Below, piece after piece: positions 1 to 10,262 of a stretch of DNA of 64,000 nt (position 1 is the first letter of the stretch; every line of letters starts with the position of its first letter). Origin of the DNA: Helichrysum umbraculigerum (taxonomy: Eukaryota; Streptophyta; Magnoliopsida; Asterales; Asteraceae); NCBI GenBank assembly GCA_949592205.1, contig CATIUR010000004.1:63089837-63153836 (forward strand). Direction: 5' to 3'. The translations under genes and the position numbers were made by a program. The notes below the pieces were generated by a model. It did not search any database and was not told the origin of the DNA. It saw only the letters and a program-made list of their open reading frames with translations.

Positions 1-5
1 TGATT

Positions 6-662
6 TAGGGGTGTTATTCGGACGGATTATTCGGATTTTGGATTATTCGGTTCGGATTATTTGGATCTTGACAATCTCAAATTGATCCTTAATCCAATCC
101 AAATAAGAAACAGATCAATCGTATACAAATTAAACAGTTTCGGATTGGTGTTCGGATTAAATGGATTCATCCGAATAAGCTCAAGTTGAGTGTGTGATAT
201 CGAGTAAGACTAATTTTACGTTTAAAACAATTATATAAACACACATAATACGTAACGATAGATCATATTATAACATTTAAACTCCAATTTCAACTTCTAA
301 CATACAACTTTATCCAAAACAGATTCGTAGTTTCTAAATCAAATAAACTTCTAGATGGTACAAAACTATTATGAAGTAGTATATAGTGTAATAAAAGTTT
401 TTATTTGTAATTAATTCTTATATGGTAAACATTAAGTAGTAATATATTACCAAAAATATATTATTTAATTACATAATCCTTATTCGGATTATTCGGATAT
501 ATCCAAACATTTTGATTTTGATCCGTTATCCTATCCGTGTAATCCATTTAAGCAATCCATAATCCGTTTAAGCAATCCGTAAGCCGTATAATCCTGTCCA
601 TTTAACCTAAATCGGATTGGATCGGACAGATTATTCGGATTCGGATAAAAGTGACACCCCTA
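6..662. mobile_element. Small non-autonomous hAT-like DNA transposon
   Basis: The block opens with TAGGGGTGT (6-14) and closes with the exact reverse complement ACACCCCTA (654-662). Inside both ends lie many copies of TTATTCGGAT and of its reverse complement, so the two halves could pair into a long imperfect foldback. No coding sequence is present. The AGGGGTGT-type terminus and small size fit a hAT-type MITE. The 8-bp target duplication expected for hAT cannot be tested because only five bases lie to the left in the window. Confidence 0.5.
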
Positions 663-1130
663 TGTGTGATACCATGTATCGGAAGCGAACTAGCGAAGTC
701 CCAATTTCATTTATAATACACAACATATATTATCTACATATGTAGGTTATAATATCCTCAAAACATTACATCTTATATATATGTATGAAGTTATAAGTTA
801 CAAAACATATACTACTATCAAGGTGCTTGTTATATATATAAACCCAAATACATTACAAGTATCAAAATGAGCATCAGAGTGCGTGTACTGTCATACATTC
901 CTTCCAGTAACTCCTTGCCTGCTCATAAAAAAATCATAACCTGCAACTCTGCAATGAGTGAAATAGTGGGATTAGCATAAAGTTAAGTGAATAGACCAGT
1001 GCTAACAACCAACTTAGCAATCCCAATATATGTTTACAATAAATAAATCGTAAACACGTACACAATATCACAGATGATCGGTGGTCCTTGTTCAAATCAA
1101 TCAATAATAATTTTATAATTTAATACTGTA
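663..1130. other. AT-rich spacer, no gene seen
   Basis: AT-rich sequence without a convincing reading frame or repeat family. It ends at the A that flanks the 5' end of the Helitron. Confidence 0.5.
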
Positions 1131-1906
1131 TCTATCATACATTCATACTTATAAAACAAAGATTTTTCCTTAATTTTTAGACATGCCACATCATAATATT
1201 TCCTTTTCTTTAAAGCCTCCTCACTTGCCACATCATCATATTTTTTCTTTTAAAAATCTTAATTATTAATTACTAATACTATTATTTATCAATTATACTT
1301 TATTATAATAACCTTTAAAATTCCAATATTATATTTAATTTATAACAATTTTTTCTGATATGAACTTTATTAAAATTATTAAAATATGATACGGCTGATT
1401 TCTTTATTAATTTCATTAATTTCTTCCATCTTTTATAGAATGATTGTATTCAAGCATCTGTTAAGCTAAAGTTGCCATCAAATGTTCGACATAAATTATC
1501 ACTTTACTCAATTGTTACAATTTCCAATTTTAAAACCAGCGACAATTCATCAAAATTCGCCACCTTATCGGACGTCAAGCATAAAATGATTTTTATGAAC
1601 GACACTATAGTGACAAGCGAAACTAACTTTTTGGGTTCTTTTTGCATGGGTTTAAGTTTATCCAGTTTAAAGATATAATTTCAAAAAACTGTGCACCGCA
1701 TCAAACTGTAGGTGAGTAATTCTTATTGATGTATGATCAACATAGTAATGTTACTAATCATACAACAAATATCGTTTTTAATGAGGTGCTTCAAGATTTG
1801 TAATTTATATTTCATAATTATATGAACATTTCACTTTAATATTAAATAAATTGCTATTATTGATATTTAATATTTCCAGCTGTCCAACGGACGGGTTCAA
1901 CACTAG
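1131..1906 (+). mobile_element. Non-autonomous Helitron
   Basis: The 5' end TCTATCATAC and the 3' end CTAG (1903-1906) lie precisely between a host A (1130) and T (1907), as expected of a rolling-circle Helitron, which inserts between A and T without a target duplication. The 3' end is preceded by TCCAACGGACGGGTTCAACA, the GC-richer subterminal stretch usual in plant Helitrons. The first 130 bp hold the CCACATCATCAT-type motifs common in plant Helitron left ends. At 776 bp it cannot encode a Rep/helicase, so it is non-autonomous. Confidence 0.65.
1472..1678 (+). pseudogene. RPA-like OB-fold (DUF223-type) fragment inside the Helitron
   Basis: A 68-codon frame holds a segment YSIVTISNFKTSDNSSKF followed, after a short gap, by HKMIFMNDTIV. 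This matches the pattern of the RPA70/DUF223 OB-fold in plants (Y-x-I-x-N-F, then a polar turn, then H-K-h-x-F). Such RPA-like genes are known Helitron passengers and also belong to autonomous plant Helitrons. The piece is much shorter than the family and lacks the rest of the fold, so it is taken as a captured or residual fragment, not a working gene. The family call rests on pattern resemblance by eye only. Confidence 0.4.
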
Positions 1907-2886
1907 TTATATATTAATTCCAATGTTCCAAATTCTATTTTGTTTTGCTTCAATTATTTCGTCAAATGATTTGCGGATCTATTTGGGCTTTTTTAGTATT
2001 TGAATATCTTTTCTACATTATATCCAACTAAAATAGTAATAACACGAGTTTTACGAAAAAGTAAATAAATAAAAATAAATAAAAAAGTAATAGCACTATT
2101 TCATAATATAACTAGTCATATCATGTTCATATATGGTAAGTGGTAACCACATGTAAAACAATTATAGATTTAGTACTACTATAAACTCCGTATAACATTA
2201 AATTACACTCGCACCTTAAAATTACATAACAAGGTATTATAAGAATCCAATAAATCTAGCATGTTTTATGTTTTATTAATCACATATCTTCTATTGGTAA
2301 AGTGAGAATGGTGAAGAGGAAATCAATGAAATCCTGACCAGCTTCAGCAAATAGTACTTTGTCGATTAAAAGCTTCAAAGTTATATTTTAAGCAGCTGGC
2401 GCCATTGATTGATGTATATTACAAGCAGGATGTAAGGAAAATATCCCGACATTAACAAAACAGGTTTCAAGCAAATGGCTGGTATCTTTGTAAACAAAGG
2501 ACCAGACCTACTGGATTGTCCCATATGGTCTTGAAGAACCAGATGCTTTGTTGTACTTCCGTCATTGAGATTTGATACGAATATGTTCGACGGAAGATTT
2601 AAACAGGGAAATCACGATCGTAAATGAATACTGTTCGGAAAGTAGATCACGCAAAGGTGAATGAAAATGAAACTGCTTCATTTTGTTGTTTGTATGCAAA
2701 GGGACTGCCAAAGCTAAAGGCTATTTATAAACCGGGTATAACGATCGAGTTCCCTTTGAAATTTGAATGCCAACTCCAAAGTCCAAACTACTCGCTTCTC
2801 AATGCTAATTGAATGACTTGAAATTATATTTGACCGTTTCCACAAGACCGTATAATACACTGTATTAAATTAATAATAGTGCAGTT
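1907..2886. other. Spacer with an unidentified possible gene fragment (about 2390-2812)
   Basis: Mostly AT-rich. Between about 2390 and 2812 base composition rises and short open stretches appear in several frames, the longest a 62-codon frame at 2624-2812. It looks like a degraded piece of a coding region with broken frames. I do not recognise the product and see no domain motif. Confidence 0.3.
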
Positions 2887-2956
2887 GAAATTCATCTGAA
2901 TCGCTTTTTGATATATTCCTGAATGATGGAGCGGTTGAAATTCATCTGAATCGCTT
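2887..2956. repeat. Direct repeat pair
   Basis: GAAATTCATCTGAATCGCTT occurs at 2887-2906 and again at 2937-2956. The second copy is preceded by GAGCGGTT, which resembles the AACCGCT/AGCGGTT motifs of the CACTA element further right. Confidence 0.6.
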
Positions 2957-3178
2957 GTTGTATTCAAAATCGTGTTCGACCGTTTCATGCTGTTTTTGAC
3001 CGTTTAGTGATGATGTTCATATATATATATATATATGATCGTCACAAATGAGCAAAATCATAATATAATTATAATTATCATATAATATAAAATACAATAG
3101 AATTGATAAACCCAAATGAGCATTATTATATTTTAATATTAATATTAATAATAAAATAATAATATTTATTTATATTCA

Positions 3179-3611
3179 CACAAGATTTCAAGATATTTGA
3201 ATTCAATGCATATACAACTAACCCTGCGTATTTTTCTATGCCAATTTTGATTTAACATTTTAATGCCCGAAGAATTTCTAGATTCAAACCGCTACTAAAA
3301 TTAGAACCGTTCCCAGATACTTTTTCCCGCCTATCAATTCTCAAAATAGTCAAGATCTTCACTATCTACCAACCAAATGTACAAGAAAGGAAGATAGACT
3401 TTACAATCATTTAAAGCATAAGATCTTTTTCTTTTTTGGAGAACGAAAAAGTTGCTAGCTTTCTTTAAACAATTCGGAGTAAAAGTGTAAAACTCATATT
3501 CAAACACGATTTTCAAGAGATTTGAATTCAATGCCTATACAACTTACCCGACGTTTTTTTCTATGCCTATTTTGATTCTGTAATTAATGCCTGAAGATTT
3601 TCTATATTCAA
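3179..3611. repeat. Diverged direct duplication (3179-3287 and 3505-3611)
   Basis: Two segments of about 108 bp start CAAGATTTCAAGATATTTGA and CGATTTTCAAGAGATTTGA and then run in parallel through TTGAATTCAATGC, CTATGCC and ATGCC(C/T)GAAGA to TTCAA, with scattered substitutions and small indels. They are 217 bp apart. The intervening part contains AAACCGCTACTAAAAT, again like CACTA subterminal repeats. Confidence 0.6.
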
Positions 3612-5220
3612 CAGTACGTCATCATCTTTGGTTTAAGGCGGGTAGTTCGTAAAACCGCCACTTAAATGTGAATTAAATAAATTTTAAATAAATTTTAAAT
3701 ATGAATTAAATAACATATTTAAATGCTTAAGTGTTGAATAACATATTTAAATGTGAATCAAATAAATTTTAAGTATAAAAGATATAAAAAAATAAAGGTG
3801 AAATATAATTTGGAAATAATATATGATTTTTCATTGATACTTATATCAAAACAATCTTAAAATACATTTATTTATTCATTAATGTCTATATAAGTTATGT
3901 AAAAGATGGAGTAAATATTTATGGGGTTACATTTGTAACAAATAAATAATTATGAGATATTAAATTGTATTTATAATAAATTTTCAAAAGTTGAGATTAG
4001 TAGTTAAAAGGGTATAATAGTAATTTACTATTACTCCTTTTAAGACAATGTCTCAAACTTTTTATAATATGTATATATGTATATATATATATATATATAT
4101 ATAAAATACTCCGTATATATATTAAGTAACAATCTATGCAGTATGCGACTATGCGCCATGAAGCACTCAACTTTTCATTTCCTTTTACATTACCCTTTTT
4201 ACGATCCTCTGTCGGCGATTTGTCCAAAAAATAATAATATATATTCGTTTCCAACTGCGATTTCCCTGTTTAAAATTTTCTGTGAGTCATTTCGACTCAC
4301 TTGAACCACCATTTGATTGCATGCAACGGGTTCTTTGTTTGGTGGCAACCGCGATTTCTCTGTTTAACATGTTCGGTAGCTGCCATTGTCAATTTGCCAC
4401 ATATCATGCTTCAATTATAAACCATTCTTTTTCTTCTCCTCTATGTTGGGAGCGCCGGAGCGGTTTATTGTGATCAGAAAAAAAAACACGGCGCACAGTA
4501 CTCAATCAACCCTCTTACTTTTTTCCTTTTTTGGTAATATGAGTATATGACAGTACGTCTACCCTCTACTTTTTACCCACTTTTTTGTCTTACATATATA
4601 TAGTAAGAAAGAACGTTAACTTCTTTTTCTTATCTATTTATGGAAGTTGACAATAAAATGGGGACATCGATCAAACTATCAAAGCCTCAAAGTAATACTG
4701 GACTATAAATATGGAACGGAAAGAGTTGATCGAAGACCTAGCTATAACTAGTTTGTTGTTTTTGGCTCAGATATATTATTATTTTGGATAAAGCTAGCAG
4801 CCTAGCAGCATGCTGCAGGTTCAATTCATACAAAAATTTTTGGTTCAGATCGATCTACTCCGTATCATACTTGTTGGGGAAGTGCAGATCGAGTTATGTA
4901 TAGTAATTTAATTGATGATATGTTTAAAGATTGTTATCGTGTTTCATGTGTCATTTTAAGTTGTGCATTTTAGGTTTTTTTGAACTGTAAATATATATTC
5001 TTGAAAGGCGTGTACACCCATATGCAAAAATGTGTTATGCACGTCGTTGTAATTGTTATGTTATCATCTCTTATATATGAACTTTATCTTCTTATGTAAC
5101 CTTTTATTTTATTTATGTAACTTTTTATTTTATTGACTAGTTTTTGTACGTAGTAATATGCATGAATCATGATGCTTTTGTTTTCATGTTATATATAATT
5201 ACAGAGATGGAAAGATATGG

Positions 5221-5223
<3 letters not shown>
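3612..5223. other. AT-rich spacer, no gene seen
   Basis: Low-complexity and AT-rich, with a short TA run near 4079-4102. The phrase GATTTC(C/T)CTGTTTAA occurs near 4258 and 4352 and again near 11121 in the CACTA region, so fragments of a related element may lie here. I see no coding frame worth calling. Confidence 0.4.

Positions 5224-5283
<60 letters not shown>
5224..5283. repeat. (TA)n microsatellite
   Basis: About 60 bp of uninterrupted TA dinucleotide. It creates a false reading frame of alternating Tyr and Ile on the minus strand. Confidence 0.95.
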
Positions 5284-5286
<3 letters not shown>

Positions 5287-5361
5287 ACAAATACTAGTAT
5301 TAATGTCATTTTTTTTTAAGAAGCAGACAATTAATATTACCAATAAAACGAGCAAGATGCT

Positions 5362-5622
5362 AGCTAGGAATTACAACCATACCCTACCAACAAACCATAC
5401 CATAACAATTGACAGGAATTACAACCATACCTTACCATACCATACCATACCAATTGACCCTGACCGTACAACTATAATTAATAATCCCTTTAGTATATAA
5501 CGAAAACGAACCAAATGACCCTGACCGTACAACTACAACGAAACCAAACAAAACAAAATGACCCCCTAAGTTACACCACCAATACAAAATGACCCCTGAC
5601 CATACAGCTACAACGAATGGCA
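5362..5622. repeat. Cluster of short direct repeats
   Basis: GGAATTACAACCATACC occurs twice (about 5367 and 5415). It is followed by CATACC runs and by copies of GACCCTGACCGTACAACTA (about 5457 and 5517) and a degenerate third near 5591. No gene is visible. It abuts the perfect inverted repeat at 5623 and may be the remains of a small DNA transposon. Confidence 0.5.
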
Positions 5623-5707
5623 TTGTAATGTTTATTATTAAGTAATTACCAACATTAACGACATAATGTCGTTAATGTTGGTAATTACTTAATAATAAAC
5701 ATTACAA
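5623..5707. repeat. 42-bp perfect inverted repeat with a 1-bp centre
   Basis: The left arm 5623-5664 and right arm 5666-5707 are exact reverse complements around a single A at 5665. Transcribed, it would give a loopless hairpin. The right arm overlaps the last codons of the GRF-finger frame on the minus strand. Confidence 0.95.
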
Positions 5708-6086
5708 CCATTCCCATAAGCACACAAATGCAACAAATGTAAACATGATTTCTACACTTTAACATTTTGATTTCTTCATCCAAATCAGAGATCAACTTAC
5801 GGTAATCCATAGCATCATTCTTCAATTCTGCAATCTTTTGTTTGTAAAACTCGATCTTTGGATCATGATCCCACCAATGAAAAAAACCACAGTTCTCTCT
5901 TTCCTTATAATTTGGGCAGCCTAAAAAATGTCGACGCGGGTTGGTTTCGGTCCAAGATGTCCACATACCACTCACATCCCCACATTTACACAATACACGA
6001 ACTCGATTTATCAAATCTTCACTCTCCTAACCCGTTTTTCTTATGTTTCTAGAAACCTCAGTTGAAGAACTCGAGGTGGTTACCAT
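5685..6086 (-). pseudogene. GRF-type zinc-finger protein, one internal stop
   Basis: Read on the minus strand from ATG at 6086: a Ser/Thr-rich start, then a GRF zinc finger with CKCG, SWT, NPRRHFLGCPNY and CGFFHWW (the expected C-x-C, C, C spacing). A charged, coiled-coil-like stretch (about 40 residues) and a hydrophobic C-terminal segment (VYICCICVLMGMVVMFII) follow, the latter likely a membrane anchor. This order of finger, coiled coil and tail anchor is typical of small plant GRF-finger proteins, whose role is poorly known. The frame carries one TAG at codon 20, so the downstream part is only open from a non-ATG codon at 6014. Either a nonsense mutation broke the gene or the 5' end is spliced. 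I favour a recent pseudogene. Confidence 0.6.
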
Positions 6087-7000
6087 TGAATGTCCAAAAT
6101 AATTGGCCTTGTAAGTTGTAATAAACTTATAAACAACAATGAAAAGATATACGGAGTATATTATGGAGTATATTATATATATATATATATACAGTATATT
6201 ATTTTATTTTATATATATAGAACCCTCACAGTGAATTCTTTTGTTTTCTTTACTTTTAAATTTAACTGGATCAACATTAACCGCTTCAAAGATAACAGAA
6301 AACCGATCCAATAGGTAATTATTTTTAATAACAATAATTGTAATGATCCAAAACGAACACCGCTCCTTAAGTTACTAATAACCGATCCAACTTTTGTGTA
6401 ACCGTTCCAAGTGACAACATTGAGTATTTTTCCCGCCAACGCACGAGATAGAACTAGAAGTCATCATCTTCTCTACATCCATATTAATTACTATCCGGCG
6501 CTCTGTTCTCCATTAAAAAATCTTTTTACTTAGATATCTCACCAACAAAATTAAACTCTACCTTCATTAACTTTGTACATTGAAAGCCCCTACCAGTTAC
6601 AACATTAGAGTGGACCTCGAGATCTTGTTAATTATCAAGGTTTGATTTTCAGTTTTGTTCTGTTTGTTTTTTGTTCTGTACGTGATATATGTATTTGAGT
6701 ACCATACTTACTATATATATATATACAAAGGTTCTTATAAGTTATAATTATATATATGTAAAAATTTATAGTTATAGTTATATTTTTTTAGAAACAGCAA
6801 GTTAATTTATAATGGTTTGGTAGTTTTAATAATTTAATTTCTTGTTGTTCCTAAAAAAAAAAAAAACACTTTAGAATATGTAAGCTAGAGAGATTAATTT
6901 CGGAAATGCGATCCCCGTGGCCGTTTGGGACTCCTTTAGTGAATTGACTATTTAAGAAAAAATCGTCGATCATTTGATTCATTTCCTTTTAAGTTTTCAG
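6087..7000. other. Left flank of the CACTA transposase; no gene seen
   Basis: Contains ATTAACCGCTTCAAAG (about 6269), ACCGATCC (about 6302), ACACCGCTCC (about 6358) and AACCGTTCC (about 6400), which match the subterminal repeats on the right side of the CACTA element. A TA run lies near 6176-6192. I could not find a left CACTA terminus matching the right end (CACTAGTAC...), so the 5' end is lost or lies in unrecognised form further left. Confidence 0.45.
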
Positions 7001-7978
7001 ATGGACCGTGAATGGATGTATAACACATTGTGGTCTTCATTAGAGTATGTGAGTGGCGTGAAACAATTTCTTAGATTTGCGGAATATAATCGTGTGATGA
7101 ATGGAGAGGGTGATATTTTGTGTCCTTGCATAGATTGTAGAAATTTTAAGAGATTTAGTGATACTAGTGTAATTGAGTCCCACTTGTTTCAATGTGGGTT
7201 TATACAGCTGTATACTTGTTGGTCAAGACATGGTGAACCAACTGTTGTTGAAATTTGTTCGTCAACTCGAGTTAATTACAATGATGCTTCATATAACTAC
7301 AATTTTGATGACAATGCTCAAGTTGAAGTTGATGACAATGCTCAAGTTGAAGTTGATGACGACAATGCTCAAGTTAACAACGATCAAGATGAATTGCACC
7401 GACTTTTTGAGCAATCTGAAAAGCCATTGAATGTCGGTTCCGAAATTTCCAAACTTTCTGCTGTGATGAAATTAATGAACTTAAAAGCAAACTACGGTTG
7501 GAGTGATAGGAGTTTCACAAAGCTACTAGTTCTTTTGCATCAAATGCTCCCCGAGGATAACGAGTTACCTGTTTCGTTGTACCTCGCAAAGAAACTGATG
7601 TGTCCAATGGGATTAGAAATCGAAAGGATAAATGCATGCCCGAATGACTGTGTATTGTACAGAAAAGAGTACAGTGAATTGAAGACGTGTCCCGTTTATG
7701 CTACACCTAGGTACAAGCGGAAAAGAGGAGCAGAGGAAGAGAAAGAAGTTGAAGGATCAAAACATGGCCCGCCTGCAAAATTATTGTGGTATTTGCCTAT
7801 AATACCAAGATTGAGACGATTATTTTCAAACAAGAATGAGGCAAAATTGTTGCGTTGGCATTCTGATCAGCGTAAAAACGATGAAAAATATAGACATGTT
7901 GCTGATTCACCTCAATGGAGAAATATCGACAATATTTATAAAGAATTTGGTGCAGAAATTAGAAAGGTTTGGTCTTAG
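7001..7978 (+). pseudogene. CACTA TNP2 transposase, N-terminal part
   Basis: The start is set at ATG 7001 (MDREWMYNTLWSS) because this is the conserved start of the transposase-associated domain. The sequence just before it, TTTTAAGTTTTCAG, looks like a splice acceptor. Residues about 1-75 are that domain, with the pattern CPCIDCRN and HLFQCGF...YTCWSRHGE. A short acidic tandem repeat of DDNAQVEV (about 7304-7378) follows, then the TNP2 domain begins near LMNLKANYGWSDRSFTKLL. The frame stops at 7976-7978, but the homologous continuation (GLSSDGINPFGSLSS) is in another frame from about 7970, so a small indel ended this ORF early. Confidence 0.85.
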
Positions 7979-9119
7979 TTCAGACGGAATCAATCCATTC
8001 GGAAGCCTGAGCAGTCGCCACAATACTTGGCCTGTTCTTCTATGTGTTTACAATCTTCCACCATGGTTATGCATGAAACGTAAATACATCATGATGTCAT
8101 TGTTAATTCAAGGCCCCAAACAACCGGGTAATGACATTGATGTTTATTTGGCTCCTTTAATTGACGACTTAAAAACTCTGTGGGATACGGGTGTACAAGT
8201 GTACGATGCTTATAAGAAAGAGAATTTCCGGCTGAGAGCAATGATTTTTTGCACCATAAATGATTTCCCCGCATACCGAAATTTGTCTGGTTACTGTACG
8301 AAAGGGAAACTGGCGTGTCCTAATTGTGAAAGTGATACACATTCAAGGTGGTTAGATAACTGCAAAAAGACTGTTTTCATGGGACATCGCAGATCGCTTG
8401 AAAGTGACCACGCGTATCGTAGCATGGATACTCAGTTTGACGGGACCACTGAGCATAGAACTGTACGGACACGTCTTACCGGACATGAAGCACTCTCGAA
8501 AGTTGTAAATAAAAAGATGTTTTTGGCAAAGGAATACCGCTGCAGAAAGGTTCATGGAAAAAGAAGTCCATCTTTTAGGATTTACCTTACTGGAAGGATT
8601 TGGAGGTTCGACATTGCCTGGATGTCATGCACATTGAGAAAAACGTTTGTGATAGATTGATAGGCTTATTGTTGAACATTCCCGGAAAAACAAAGGACGG
8701 GATTAATGTACGAAAAGATATGGAGGCATGGAACATTCGGCCCGAGCTTTGTCCAAAGCTCAACGCTGATAAAAAGCGCACCTTTCTCCCACCAGCAAGC
8801 TATACATTGTCGAGAACAGAAAATTTTTTTTTTTCTGTGAATGCTTGCATGGTATTAAGGTTCCGTTTGGCTATTCTTCGAACATTAAGGGGTTTGTGTC
8901 ACTAAAAGATTGTAAATTGCTTGGTATGAAGTCTCACGATTGCCATGTTTTAATGACACACATGATTCCTATAGCAATCCGAGGTTTAATGCCTATCCGC
9001 ATCCAACACACTATCATAAAACTTTGCTTATTTTTAACACGATCCACTCGAAGGTGATTGTACCAACTGAATTAGACAATATGCAAAAGTAGATTATTCT
9101 CACGCTCTGTGAACTAGAG
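7970..9119 (+). pseudogene. CACTA TNP2 transposase, middle part with frameshifts
   Basis: The catalytic TNP2 region continues in pieces. One frame reads PFGSLSSRHNTWPVLLCVYN, PPWLCMKRKY and GPKQPGNDIDVYLAPLIDDL to about 8590. A second frame from about 8580 reads DVMHIEKNVCDRLIGLLLN and PGKTKDG to about 8825. After a run of eleven T (8824-8834) a third frame reads GYSSNIKGFVSLKDCKLLGM, KSHDCHVLM to about 9050. A TAG at about 9090 then precedes the intact C-terminal frame. All are recognisable parts of the TNP2 family, so this is one gene broken by at least four lesions. Confidence 0.8.
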
Positions 9120-10262
9120 ATGTACTTTCCGCCTTCTTTTTTCGATGTCATGGTTCACTTAGTGTCTCATATTGTAGGAGAAATTAAGGTTGTTGGTCCC
9201 GTATTCTTACGTTACATGTACCATTTCGAGAGATATATGGGATTCTTAAAGGGATATGTAAGGAACAAAATAAAAAAAGAGGGTAGTATTATTGAAGGAT
9301 ACTGTTCCGAGGAGGTGATTAAATTTTGCAATGACTACATGGAAGGTGTAAAGAAGGTTGGCATTCCGATATCTCGACACGAAGGTCGACTTTCTGGCCT
9401 TGGGACAAGTGGAGAGAAAGATATATATCCAAGTCGCGATCTTTTACAGCTTGCACACTTTGTAGTCCTAGAGCACATGTCATGTCTTTCTCCCTACATT
9501 GCAGAACACATGAAGATATTACGGGCAACACATGCGGGGAGGGACGACCCCTGGTATAAGATCAAACACAACAAAGAGTTTGCAAAATGGTTGAAAGACA
9601 TTGTGACCGTAAAGTACGGTCAACCGAATGTTAATAAGACAGTGGAAGCGTTTGGAGAAGGCCCAAACTTCAAAGTGAAGGCATATGAAGGATACGACAT
9701 TAACGGTTACACATTTTACACCCAAAGAAAAGATGATAAATGCGTGGCGCAAAACTGTGGAGTTACTGTTATAGCATCAACGGTTGAATATGGAAGGGCG
9801 AATAATCTCGATAAAAGGATTAAGATTGCCAACTATTCGTATTATGGTAAGATTCAAGAAATTTGGGAGTTGGATTATCGTTTGTTTACTGTACCTCTGT
9901 TCAAGTGTAAGTGGGTGAATAATAGAAGAGGTGCTGTTAAGGTTGACCCTCAATTGGGTTTCACACTTGTCGACCTTTCGACTAATGGCTATGCAGACGA
10001 ACCTTTCATTCCTGCAAAACTAGCCACCCAAGCGTTTTATGTTGAAGACCCGTCAAACTCAAGATGGCACGTCGTCTTGCAATGTAAACGACGTATACTT
10101 GGTGTCGATAATGTTGTCGATGAGGAAGAATACGATCAGTTCGACGAGTTACCACCATTCTCTGTCAGTATACCTCCGCTCACAGGCGAACATAACGTAT
10201 GCCTACTAGCCAACAACGACGAAGAAAGAGTGTGGCTTGATAATCCACGAGTTTCTAATTAA
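9120..10262 (+). pseudogene. CACTA TNP2 transposase, C-terminal part (DUF4218 and DUF4216)
   Basis: A 380-codon open frame. MYFPPSFFDVMVHLVSH, GPVFLRYMYHFERYMGFLKG and the segment around VEGY-like GYCSEEVIKFCNDY are the DUF4218 region that follows the TNP2 domain. YTFYTQRKDDKCVAQNCGV through FKCKWVN..GVKVD-like NNRRGAVKVDPQLGFTLVDL is the DUF4216 region, and PFIPAKLATQAFYVEDP closes it. The ATG is internal to the protein: conserved sequence (ILTLCELE) runs into it from upstream in the same frame after a stop, so this is the tail of a broken gene, not an independent one. Confidence 0.85.

Noticed and set aside
2624..2812. 62-codon frame as a real gene
   Set aside because: No recognised domain, no clean start context and broken frames around it; kept only as a possible fragment.
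5167..5355. 62-codon minus-strand frame rich in Tyr-Ile
   Set aside because: Translation of a (TA)n microsatellite.
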